DNA from: Streptomyces sp. YPW6
GTDB lineage: Bacteria; Actinomycetota; Actinomycetes; Streptomycetales; Streptomycetaceae
Reading direction: 5' to 3'
Length of the DNA: 64,000 nucleotides
Assembly: GCF_018866325.1 (NCBI RefSeq)
Contig: NZ_CP076457.1
Coordinates: 4,313,001-4,377,000, forward strand
This document shows positions 43,654-51,443 of the stretch, one piece after another. The translations under genes were made by a program, and so were the position numbers. The notes under the pieces are model-generated. The model made no database searches. It worked only from the letters and a program-made list of their open reading frames with translations, and was not told the origin of the DNA. Positions within the stretch are counted from its first letter, which is position 1. Every line of letters starts with the position of its first letter.

Positions 43654-45201
43654 ATGACGTTGGACGAGCGGATCAACGAACTCACCCGGATCCGGGGCGA
43701 GGTACTCCAAGGCGAACCCCGGGCGACCGAGGCGCAGCACGCCAAGGGCAAGCTGACCGCCCGCGAGCGCATCGAGCTGCTCCTCGACCCGGGTTCGTTC
43801 AAGGAGGTCGAGCAGCTGCGCCGGCACCGGGCGACGGGTTTCGGCCTGGAGGCGAAGAGGCCCTACACCGATGGTGTGATCACCGGGTGGGGCACGGTCG
43901 AGGGCCGGACGGTCTTCGTGTACGCGCACGACTTCCGGATCTTCGGCGGGGCGCTGGGTGAGGCCCATGCCACGAAGATCCACAAGATCATGGACATGGC
44001 CATCTCGGCCGGTGCCCCGCTGGTGTCCCTGAACGACGGCGCCGGCGCCCGTATCCAGGAAGGCGTCTCCGCGCTCGCCGGGTACGGCGGCATCTTCCAG
44101 CGCAACACGCGTGCTTCGGGTGTGATCCCGCAGATCAGTGTGATGCTCGGCCCGTGCGCGGGCGGCGCCGCGTACTCCCCGGCGCTGACGGACTTCGTGT
44201 TCATGGTCCGTGAGACCTCGCAGATGTTCATCACCGGCCCGGACGTCGTGAAGGCGGTCACCGGCGAGGAGATCACCCAGAACGGCCTCGGCGGCGCCGA
44301 CGTCCACGCCGAGACGTCGGGCGTGGCGCATTTCGCGTACGACGACGAGGAGACGTGCATCGCCGAGGTCCGCTACCTCATCGGGATGCTCCCCTCCAAC
44401 AACCGCGAGAAGCCGCCCCGTACCGCCACCGCCGACCCGGCCGACCGGCGCTGCGAACGGCTGCTCGACCTCGTGCCCGTCGACGGCACCCGCCCCTACG
44501 ATGTCCACGAGGTCATCGAGGAACTCGTCGACGACGGCGAGTACATGGAGATCCACGAGCGCTGGGCCGGGAGCATCATCACCGCCCTCGCCCGGCTCGA
44601 CGGCGACGTCGTCGGGATCGTCGCCAGCCAGCCCCGGGTGCTCGCCGGAGTGCTCGACATCCACGCGTCCGAGAAGGCCGCCCGCTTCGTCCAGCTGTGC
44701 GACGCCTTCAACATTCCGCTCGTCACCCTGGTCGACGTACCCGGCTTCCTGCCCGGCGTCGGCCAGGAGCACGGGGGCATCATCCGGCACGGTGCCAAGC
44801 TGCTCTACGCCTACTGCGACGCCACGGTCCCCCGGGTGCAGGTGATCCTGCGCAAGGCGTACGGCGGCGCCTACATCGTCATGGACTCCCGTTCCATCGG
44901 CGCCGACATCTCCTTCGCCTGGCCCGCCAACGAGATCGCTGTGATGGGCGCCGAAGGAGCCGCGAACGTGGTCTTCCGCCGCCGGATCGCGGCGGCCGAG
45001 GACCCCGACGCCCTGCGGGAACTGCTGGTCAAGGAGTACAAGGCCGAGCTGATGCACCCCTACTACGCCGCCGAACGCGGGCTCGTGGACGACGTCATCG
45101 ACCCCGCCGACACCCGGACGGCACTCATCGGCGCACTCGCCATGCTGCGCGCCAAACACGCCGTGCTGCCCTCCCGCAAACACGGCAATCCACCCCAGTG
45201 A
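43654..45201 (+). CDS. Acyl-CoA carboxylase beta (carboxyltransferase) subunit
   Basis: A 515-residue carboxyltransferase that transfers CO2 from biotin to acetyl- or propionyl-CoA. The N-terminal half has the acyl-CoA site with GGALGEAHATKIHKIMD and GAGARIQEGVSALAGYGGIF, the C-terminal half GFLPGVGQEHGGIIRHGAKLLYAY and AYGGAYIVMDS, both standard. The ATG at 43654 follows GAAGGGA by six bases; an ATG at 43639 is in frame upstream. Needs an alpha (biotinylated) subunit encoded elsewhere. Followed 10 bases later by the epsilon subunit. Confidence 0.94.
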   Translation: MTLDERINELTRIRGEVLQGEPRATEAQHAKGKLTARERIELLLDPGSFKEVEQLRRHRATGFGLEAKRPYTDGVITGWGTVEGRTVFVYAHDFRIFGGALGEAHATKIHKIMDMAISAGAPLVSLNDGAGARIQEGVSALAGYGGIFQRNTRASGVIPQISVMLGPCAGGAAYSPALTDFVFMVRETSQMFITGPDVVKAVTGEEITQNGLGGADVHAETSGVAHFAYDDEETCIAEVRYLIGMLPSNNREKPPRTATADPADRRCERLLDLVPVDGTRPYDVHEVIEELVDDGEYMEIHERWAGSIITALARLDGDVVGIVASQPRVLAGVLDIHASEKAARFVQLCDAFNIPLVTLVDVPGFLPGVGQEHGGIIRHGAKLLYAYCDATVPRVQVILRKAYGGAYIVMDSRSIGADISFAWPANEIAVMGAEGAANVVFRRRIAAAEDPDALRELLVKEYKAELMHPYYAAERGLVDDVIDPADTRTALIGALAMLRAKHAVLPSRKHGNPPQ

Positions 45202-45211
45202 GGAGAAACCG

Positions 45212-45436
45212 ATGTCCGCACCGGCACTCCAAGGAGCCCTGGCCCCGGCGCTGTTCAAGGTGATCAGCGGCTGCCCCAGCCCCGAGGAACTCGCCGCCGT
45301 CACGGCCCTCCTCACCGCACTGTCCGCCTCCGCCGCCGGACCGGCCTCCGATGTGGCCGCCACCCGGCCGGTGGCCACGGCCGACTGGGGGCGCCCGGAG
45401 GGCTGCACACCGGTCTCCTGGGCGGCCCGGCGGTAA
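45212..45436 (+). CDS. Acyl-CoA carboxylase epsilon subunit
   Basis: A 74-residue protein with the actinobacterial epsilon pattern: FKVISGCPSPEELAAVTALL in the N-terminal half, an Ala-rich linker, and a Trp-containing end (WGRPEGCTPVSWAARR). Epsilon subunits bind the beta subunit and raise activity of propionyl-CoA carboxylases. The start has AGGAG six bases upstream and lies 10 bases after the beta subunit. A hairpin overlaps the stop codon. Confidence 0.88.
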   Translation: MSAPALQGALAPALFKVISGCPSPEELAAVTALLTALSASAAGPASDVAATRPVATADWGRPEGCTPVSWAARR

Positions 45437-45447
45437 CCGGGCCGCCC
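45420..45447 (+). terminator. Terminator overlapping the epsilon-subunit stop codon
   Basis: GGGCGGCCCGG (45420-45430) pairs perfectly with CCGGGCCGCCC (45437-45447), with CGGTAA, including the stop codon, in the loop. Confidence 0.8.
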
Positions 45448-45569
45448 GGACCGTAAATGGCAGCTTGCTGACGCCCCCGTTGCGGGGCCTGAGAATGCCC
45501 TGCTTACTCAGTCCGAGACGGCGGAACCTGCCGTACGGCACGGCTGCGGCCGCGATCAGGAGGCTCCTC

Positions 45570-48557
45570 GTGCTTCAGGTGGTGTTCCGGATCCTGGGGC
45601 CGTTGGAGGTCACCGTCGAAGGACGGCCGGTGGCCCTCCAGGGCGCCCGCCAGCGCACCATCATGTCGATGCTGCTGCTCGCACCCAACCGGGTGGTGTC
45701 CGTGGACGCCCTCGCCGACGCCGTATGGCGCGGCAACCCGCCCGCCACCGCCCGCAACCAGATCGCCATCTGCGTCTCCGCCCTCCGCAAGACCCTCAAG
45801 AACGCCGTCGGCGTCGAGGACATCCTCGTCACCAGCCACCCCGGCTACATGCTCTACGCCGGTGAACACCGCATCGACGCGGCGGAGTTCGAGGAACACG
45901 CGGCCAGAGGACGGGAGGCGGCCCGGCGCGGCCGCACGGACGAGGCGTGCGCCCTCCTGGAGGAGGCCCTCGCCATGTGGCGCGGTCCCGCACTCGAAGG
46001 CATCACGGCCGAACGCGTCGAGGCGGAGGCCGCCCGGCTCACCGACATGCGGCTCGACGTCTACGAGGAGTACGTCGGGCTGCGCCTGCGGCTCGGCCAG
46101 CACCGGGAGCTGATGGGCGAACTCGTGGCCTTCGTACGGGAACACCCGCTCCGGGAACAGGCCAAGGCCCATCTCATGCTCGCCCAGTACCGCTCCGGAC
46201 GACGCGCCGAGGCCCTGGAGACCTACCGTGACGGACAGCGGATCCTCGCCGACGAACTCGGCATCGATCCCGGCCCCGAACTCCGCGACCTCCATGACGA
46301 GATCCTGGCCGACTCCCCGCGCCTCGGCCTGCCCGCCGAGCCGGCCGAACTCCTCCCACAGACCGCCGTCCCCGCCCATCTTCCTCCCAGCGCAGCATCG
46401 TTCACCGGGCGGCGACGCGAACTGGCCTCGCTCGACCGGCTGCTGGACCACCTGGAGGGCAGCGCGCTGCCGGTCGGCTCCATCACCGGCCCCGGCGGCG
46501 TGGGCAAGACCGCCCTCGCCGTGCACTGGGCCCACCAAGTCTCGGCCCGCTTCCCCGATGGCCAGCTCTTCGCCGACCTGCGCGGCTACGACGGTGAGGA
46601 GGCACCCCGCAGACCCGGCGCCGTACTCGACCGCTTTCTGCGCGCCCTCGGCGTGCCCGGCGCACAGATCCCCGCCGAACAGGCCGAACGCACCGCCCTG
46701 TTCCGCAGCGTCCTCGACGGACGGCGGGTGCTCATCGTCCTCGACAACGCGGTCTCCTTCCAGCAGATACGTCCGCTGCTGCCCGGCAACGGCCGCTCCT
46801 GCGTCCTCGTGACCAGCCGCGACAGCATGGGCGGCGCCCTCGCCGGAGACTACTTCTTCGTCCCTCTCCACCTCGGCGCGCTCGAACAGGGCGAATCCAT
46901 CACCCTCCTCTCCCGGGTCGCGGGCGACGACCGCTTCGGCAGCGACCCGGTCGGCGCCGCCCGGCTCAGCGCCCTCTGCGACCGTCTCCCCCTCGCACTG
47001 CGCATCGCCGCCGCCCGGCTGGCCGCCAAACCGCACTGGTCGGTGCGGACCCTGGTGGCCCGGCTGGAGGACCAGCACCGCAGGCTCGACGAACTCAGCC
47101 TGGACGAGCGGGGCGTACGCGCCGGCCTCCGGCTCAGCTATCGCGGCCTCCCCCCGGAGACGGCCCGGATGTTCCGGCTGCTCGGCACCCTGAACGTGCC
47201 CGACTTCGCCTCCTGGGTGGGCGCCGCACTCCTCGGTGTCGACCCGGTCGACGCCGAGGACCTCATCGAACAGCTCGTCGACGCCCAGCTCCTGGAACCG
47301 CTCAGCGCCGCCACCGGCCACGTCCGCTACCGGTTCCAGGACCTGCTGCGGCTCTTCGCGCGCGAGTGCGCCGAGGCCAAGGACCCCGAGGAGGAACGCC
47401 GAGCCGCGCTCCGGCGGGCCTGTGGTGCCTGGCTCGGTCTCGCCGGAGAGGCCCACCGACGGGTCTACGGAGGTGACTACACCGTCATCCACGGGCCCGC
47501 CCCCCTGCACCCGCTGCCCCGCCACCTGACCGACAGCCTGCTGGAAGACCCCATGGAATGGTTCGAGAGCGAACGCTCCTCGATCACCGGACTGGTCGAC
47601 CAGGCAGCCGGGCACGACGAGTCCGCCTACGCCTGGGACCTCGCCATCACCAGCGTCACCCTGTTCCAGAACCGCAACTACCTGGAGGACTGGCGGCACT
47701 GCGGCGAGCGCGCCCTCGAAGCGGCCGTGCGGACCGGCGACACCCTGGGCGAGGCCGCGATGCTGCACTCGATCGGCACCCTGGAGATCGTCCAGTGGTC
47801 CTACGGCTCCGCGCACGAACGCCTCAGCCTGGCCCTGCGGCTGTTCGAGGAGCAGGGCCAGGCTCAGGGACGTGCCCTGGTGCTCCGGAACCTGGCGCTG
47901 TGCGAACGCCATCGCGGAGACATGGATCGTGCCAGGCGGATGGCACACCGGTCGCTGGAGATCTTCCGAACGGTCGGCGACCACTACGCCGAGACCCATG
48001 TGCTGGGACTCCTGGCGCAGATCGAACTGGAGCGGGGCGACCCGCAGGCGAGTCTCGTGCTGTCCTCGGAGGCGGTGGCCCGGAGCCGTGGACTGGGCAC
48101 CTCGAGAGGAGAGGCACAGAGCACCGTCCGTCTCGCCGAGGCGCTGCTGCACCAGGGGGACGGGGAACGCGCGGAGGAGGCGTCCCGGCGCGCGCTTGAA
48201 CTGGTCAGGAACAGCGGTGACCGCCGGGGCGAGGCCCATGCGCTGAGGACCCTGGGCGAGGCGTTGTGGCGCCGGGGGCGGACCGAGGAGGCGGAGGTGG
48301 TTCTCCGCGACGGGCTGGAGACCGCGGTCAAGGTGCCCGACCGCTTCCTGGAGGCGCGGGCGGCGATCGTCATCGGCTGCGTACAGGCGCTGCGCGCGGA
48401 CCGTTCCGGCGCGGCCGGCAGCTTCAAGGCGGCACAGGAACTGTTCACCGAGGTGGGGGCGCCGGGCTGGCAGGATCGCTGCACCCGACTGCTTGCAGAA
48501 CTCTGGGACCGTGAAGTCCTGGACGAGCAGAGGCTGTTCGAGTTCATACGACCCTGA
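45570..48557 (+). CDS. AfsR-type SARP regulator (SARP-NB-ARC-TPR)
   Basis: A 995-residue regulator with the same design and size as AfsR, the global activator of antibiotic genes. In order: winged-helix OmpR-type domain (residues 4-95), bacterial transcriptional activation domain (100-245), NB-ARC ATPase with P-loop GPGGVGKTAL at 307-316, and TPR repeats from about 690 to 960 (ALVLRNLALCERHRGDMDRA, EAHALRTLGEALWRRGRTEE). The GTG start has AGGAGG six bases upstream. It lies after the carboxylase genes and converges with a small peptide gene. Likely targets are nearby; binding sites of SARP type lie at 48896-48951. Confidence 0.93.
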   Translation: MLQVVFRILGPLEVTVEGRPVALQGARQRTIMSMLLLAPNRVVSVDALADAVWRGNPPATARNQIAICVSALRKTLKNAVGVEDILVTSHPGYMLYAGEHRIDAAEFEEHAARGREAARRGRTDEACALLEEALAMWRGPALEGITAERVEAEAARLTDMRLDVYEEYVGLRLRLGQHRELMGELVAFVREHPLREQAKAHLMLAQYRSGRRAEALETYRDGQRILADELGIDPGPELRDLHDEILADSPRLGLPAEPAELLPQTAVPAHLPPSAASFTGRRRELASLDRLLDHLEGSALPVGSITGPGGVGKTALAVHWAHQVSARFPDGQLFADLRGYDGEEAPRRPGAVLDRFLRALGVPGAQIPAEQAERTALFRSVLDGRRVLIVLDNAVSFQQIRPLLPGNGRSCVLVTSRDSMGGALAGDYFFVPLHLGALEQGESITLLSRVAGDDRFGSDPVGAARLSALCDRLPLALRIAAARLAAKPHWSVRTLVARLEDQHRRLDELSLDERGVRAGLRLSYRGLPPETARMFRLLGTLNVPDFASWVGAALLGVDPVDAEDLIEQLVDAQLLEPLSAATGHVRYRFQDLLRLFARECAEAKDPEEERRAALRRACGAWLGLAGEAHRRVYGGDYTVIHGPAPLHPLPRHLTDSLLEDPMEWFESERSSITGLVDQAAGHDESAYAWDLAITSVTLFQNRNYLEDWRHCGERALEAAVRTGDTLGEAAMLHSIGTLEIVQWSYGSAHERLSLALRLFEEQGQAQGRALVLRNLALCERHRGDMDRARRMAHRSLEIFRTVGDHYAETHVLGLLAQIELERGDPQASLVLSSEAVARSRGLGTSRGEAQSTVRLAEALLHQGDGERAEEASRRALELVRNSGDRRGEAHALRTLGEALWRRGRTEEAEVVLRDGLETAVKVPDRFLEARAAIVIGCVQALRADRSGAAGSFKAAQELFTEVGAPGWQDRCTRLLAELWDREVLDEQRLFEFIRP

Positions 48558-48584
48558 GGCCGTTCAGCCCCGAGACCACCGGCA

Positions 48585-48794
48585 TCAGGTCCACGGGTCG
48601 TCCGCGGCGGCGGGAGCGCTCGTCCACGGGTCGTCCAGAACGGCGACCGGGGCGCTCGTCCACGGATCGTCGCCCGCCACGGCCGAGCCCGCCCCATCGG
48701 CGTACACCAGGCCGGCCACCGAAAGCAGGAGAGCCCCACCGGCCGCCAGACCGGCCGCCGTCGTCCTGATGGCCGGGGAGTTGAAGGTCCTCAT
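48585..48794 (-). CDS. Small secreted peptide with DDPW repeats
   Basis: A 69-residue product with a strong AAGGAGG site eight bases before the ATG. Residues 1-32 look like a signal peptide or membrane anchor (TTAAGLAAGGALLLSVAGLV, then YADG). The rest is a repeat: GDDPWTSAPVAV, LDDPWTSAPAAA, DDPWT and stop, with a period of 13-14 residues. It converges with the AfsR-type gene (27 bases apart) and is divergent from the second SARP gene, across SARP-like repeats. AfsR of S. coelicolor activates the small neighbouring gene afsS, so an analogous role is possible; this is inference. No known family recognised. Confidence 0.78.
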   Translation of the reverse strand: MRTFNSPAIRTTAAGLAAGGALLLSVAGLVYADGAGSAVAGDDPWTSAPVAVLDDPWTSAPAAADDPWT

Positions 48795-48895
48795 GGTGTT
48801 CCTCCTTGGACGAGGCCCGTCGCCGGGCCGGGTGCGCTTGCCGGGTCGGCTGCGGGCCGGTGCCCCGCCGATGTCCAGAACGCTACGGAGGAGGC

Positions 48896-48951
48896 TTTTC
48901 GCAGCTCTTTCGGAACGCTTTCGGTAGCACGAAATCGACCCGATATCGACG
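48896..48951. promoter_or_regulatory. Heptamer direct repeats, SARP-type operators
   Basis: Three 7-base units with an 11-base period: TTTTCGC (48896), CTTTCGG (48907), CTTTCGG (48918). A second pair with the same period follows: TCGACCC (48935) and TCGACGA (48946). SARP activators bind such heptamers spaced by four bases, on one face of the helix, overlapping the -35 region. The region lies between the DDPW peptide gene and the second SARP gene, so it can serve both. Confidence 0.6.
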
Positions 48952-49031
48952 AAAAACGCCAGCTCAGTAGGTTCCCCGGCAAGCGGCCCGGCGATGGGGA
49001 ACGGGCCCGCGGACAGCGGGGGAGGCCTCCC

Positions 49032-50927
49032 ATGGACCTCAGGATCCTCGGAGCCGTGGCAGCCGAACTCGACGGCCGCCCGGTCCCACTCGACGGCAGC
49101 AAACAGCGCACCGCGCTCGCGGCCCTGCTCCTCGCCGAGGGCACGGTCCTCTCCGACGAACGGCTCACGGTCCTGCTCTGGGGCTGGCGGCCACCCGCCA
49201 CGAGTACCCGGCAGCTCTACACCTATGTCTCCCGGCTGCGCACCCGCCTGGGCCCCCGGCTGTGCCTGGAGCGCCACGGCACCGGCTACCGGATGGACAT
49301 CGGTGACGCGGCCTTCGACGGGGCCGCCTTCCGCGGCCTCGCCGCGGCCGGCCGTGCCGATCTGCTGGCCCGCCGATACCAGGACGCCGAGCGCCGTCTG
49401 CATCAGGCTCTCGGGCTGTGGCACGGACCGGCCCTGACCGGCGTCACGGACCAGCTGCGGGAGTCCGAGGGCCCGCAGCTGGAGGAAGCCCGGCTCGCCG
49501 CCCTGGAGGACCACGCGGAGGCGGCGCTCGCCCTCGGCCGCCACACCGAGCTGATCCCCGAACTCACCCGCCAGGTGGCGCTACAGCCGATCCGCGAACG
49601 GCTCCGGGGCCAGCTGATGACGGCCCTGTTCCGCAGCGGCCGGCAGGCCGACGCCCTCGCCGTCCACGACCGGGGAAGCGAGATCCTCGCCGGCGAACTC
49701 GGCATCGACCCCGGGTCCGCCCTGCGCGCCCTGCGCCAGGAGATCCTCACGGGAACGCTCGCCCCGCCCGAGGCCCCCGAACGCCGGACGGCCACGGTGT
49801 CGCCGCCCGCCCCGGCCGCCACATCCCCGGCGGAACCGGGAACCTCCCCGGTCTCCCCGGCGATCTCCCCGCCCGGGCGACCCGCCTTCCCGGCGACCGA
49901 AGCCGCCGGTCTCTCCGACCGGCACCCCCCGGTCCCCGCGACGCTGCCGGCCGCCCCCGCCGATTTCGTCGGGAGGACCACCGAGAACTGGGAGCTCCTC
50001 GCCGCGCTGCGCGGCCAACGGGGCGCGGTGATCACCGGCCCCGCGGGCACCGGGAAGTCCGCACTGGCCCTGCGGACGGCAGAACAGTGCCGCGAGGACT
50101 TCCCGCAGGGCCGCCTCTACGCCGACCTGCGCACCGCCGACGGCGGCCCCCGGGCTCCCCGGGAGGTCCTCGGCTGGTTCCTGTCCGCCCTGGGCGTCGC
50201 ACCCGAGCGCATCCCGGCGACCCTCGACGAACGGATCCAGCTCTACCGCACCCTGCTCTCCACCCGCCGCCTGCTCGTCGTCCTCGACAACGCCCTCGAC
50301 GACGCGCACGTACGCCTCCTGCTCCCGGGTGAGGGACCGAGCCGCACCCTCATCACCGGAGTCCGTTCCCATCTCGCCTCCCTGGAAGGCCTGCGCATGG
50401 TGCGCCTGGGCCCCCTGGAACCCGCCGAAGCGGGACAGCTCCTCGCCGCTGTCGCGGGAGCCGAACGGCTCGCCGCGTCGCCAGAGGCGGCCGCCCGTAT
50501 CGCGGAGTCCTGCGACCGGCTGCCCCTCGCACTGCGCATCGCGGCGGCCCGGCTGGCCGCTCACCCGCACTGGACGGCCGGGATGCTCGCCGACCGGCTG
50601 GCCCGGCCCGGCCGGAGACTGGCGGAACTACGGCTCGGCAGCCTCGACCTGACGTCCGGGCTGCGGAACGTGGCCGACCAGCTGCACCCGGCCGACCGGA
50701 CCGCCGCAGGCACCCTGGCGGCGACCGGCCTCACCAGGCTCACCGCAGGGGACGCCGCCGCATTGCTCGGCACGGCGGCGGACGAGGCGGAGGAACTGCT
50801 GGAACGACTGGTGGACGCCCAGCTGCTGGACGCGTGGAGCGCCGACGGCGCGAACGGGCTGTGCTACCGATTCCCGCCGCTCGTCCAGCTCTTCCTCCAG
50901 CCGCGGCACGCCCCGGCCCCCTGCTGA
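49032..50927 (+). CDS. SARP regulator with NB-ARC domain, no TPR
   Basis: A 631-residue regulator. Winged-helix domain about residues 1-92 (LDGSKQRTALAALLLAEGTV), activation domain about 97-240 (RLRGQLMTALFRSGRQADAL), a Pro/Ala/Thr-rich linker near 250-310, then NB-ARC with P-loop GPAGTGKSAL near 336 and DNALDDAHVRLLLPGEG. It stops after the winged-helix part of NB-ARC and lacks the TPR tail of AfsR-type proteins. GGGGGAGG precedes the ATG by about seven bases. It is divergent from the DDPW peptide gene and converges with the RiPP-like peptide gene; a role in controlling either is inferred. Confidence 0.92.
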   Translation: MDLRILGAVAAELDGRPVPLDGSKQRTALAALLLAEGTVLSDERLTVLLWGWRPPATSTRQLYTYVSRLRTRLGPRLCLERHGTGYRMDIGDAAFDGAAFRGLAAAGRADLLARRYQDAERRLHQALGLWHGPALTGVTDQLRESEGPQLEEARLAALEDHAEAALALGRHTELIPELTRQVALQPIRERLRGQLMTALFRSGRQADALAVHDRGSEILAGELGIDPGSALRALRQEILTGTLAPPEAPERRTATVSPPAPAATSPAEPGTSPVSPAISPPGRPAFPATEAAGLSDRHPPVPATLPAAPADFVGRTTENWELLAALRGQRGAVITGPAGTGKSALALRTAEQCREDFPQGRLYADLRTADGGPRAPREVLGWFLSALGVAPERIPATLDERIQLYRTLLSTRRLLVVLDNALDDAHVRLLLPGEGPSRTLITGVRSHLASLEGLRMVRLGPLEPAEAGQLLAAVAGAERLAASPEAAARIAESCDRLPLALRIAAARLAAHPHWTAGMLADRLARPGRRLAELRLGSLDLTSGLRNVADQLHPADRTAAGTLAATGLTRLTAGDAAALLGTAADEAEELLERLVDAQLLDAWSADGANGLCYRFPPLVQLFLQPRHAPAPC

Positions 50928-50968
50928 ACCCCGCGCGGCGTCCCGCGTGGCCCTCTCCACGCGAGCCC

Positions 50969-51010
50969 GCCCTGTGTGCCGGCCCCGCGACCCGGGCCGG
51001 CACACAGGGC
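50969..51010. terminator. Bidirectional terminator between SARP and peptide genes
   Basis: GCCCTGTGTGCCGGCCC (50969-50985) pairs perfectly with GGGCCGGCACACAGGGC (50994-51010) over an eight-base loop, between convergent genes. Confidence 0.9.
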
Positions 51011-51026
51011 ATTTCAGCCCTGAGGG

Positions 51027-51284
51027 TCAGCCGCAGCCGCCCGCGTGTCCCGCGTCCAGGCCGTAGACCGGTATCTCCGGGATGCCCGACGCTCCCGCAT
51101 CGCCGCCCGGGGCCGCCGCGGCCAGTGCGGTCAGCGCGTCGGCGTAGTCCGCCAGCAGGTCCGCCCACGGGGTGGCACTGTCACGCAGCAGCACTTCCTG
51201 ATCGAGCGTCCCGCGCTCCTCGATTTCCGCCAGGACGGCCAGCGGATGCCGGACCTGAGAGGTGCCGGATTCGGCCTCGAACAT
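51027..51284 (-). CDS. Candidate RiPP precursor peptide
   Basis: An 85-residue peptide starting MFEAESGTSQVRHPLAVLAE with AGGAGG five bases before the ATG. An acidic, helical leader-like part (TPWADLLADYADALTALAAA, residues 38-57) is followed by a Gly/Ala stretch and a distinct end, GIPEIPVYGLDAGHAGGCG (67-85). The split between helical acidic leader and small, Gly/Cys-ending tail is the usual design of ribosomal natural-product precursors. It has no signal peptide. It is divergent from the halogenase-like gene, 159 bases away. Not similar to any family I can name; a small regulatory protein is the alternative. Confidence 0.6.
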   Translation of the reverse strand: MFEAESGTSQVRHPLAVLAEIEERGTLDQEVLLRDSATPWADLLADYADALTALAAAAPGGDAGASGIPEIPVYGLDAGHAGGCG

Positions 51285-51373
51285 TTCTTCCTCCTGAGAT
51301 GCGTTCCGGGCCCCGTTCAGGTCCCGCATCACCAGGTTCGGCCGCGTCGGCATAGGGAATATCCGGCGGATCT

Positions 51374-51421
51374 GTATACGTCGATACAGGCCCGTACAGC
51401 CCGGATACAGCTGCCGTACAT
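51374..51421. promoter_or_regulatory. Direct-repeat ladder between peptide and halogenase-like genes
   Basis: Units GATACAG (51383), CGTACAG (51393), GATACAG (51404) and CGTACAT (51415) recur every 10-11 bases, with a GTATACG upstream at 51374. The spacing fits SARP-type heptamers. On the minus strand TATACA lies just downstream, as a possible -10 for the peptide gene. A shared activator site is inferred. Confidence 0.55.
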
Positions 51422-51443
51422 GAAATGAGGGAAGGCTCGTTTC

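Noticed and set aside
48585..48794. Graspetide or microviridin precursor
   Set aside because: The DDPWTSAP repeats contain Thr/Ser and acidic residues, but the peptide has an export signal and there is no ATP-grasp enzyme nearby.
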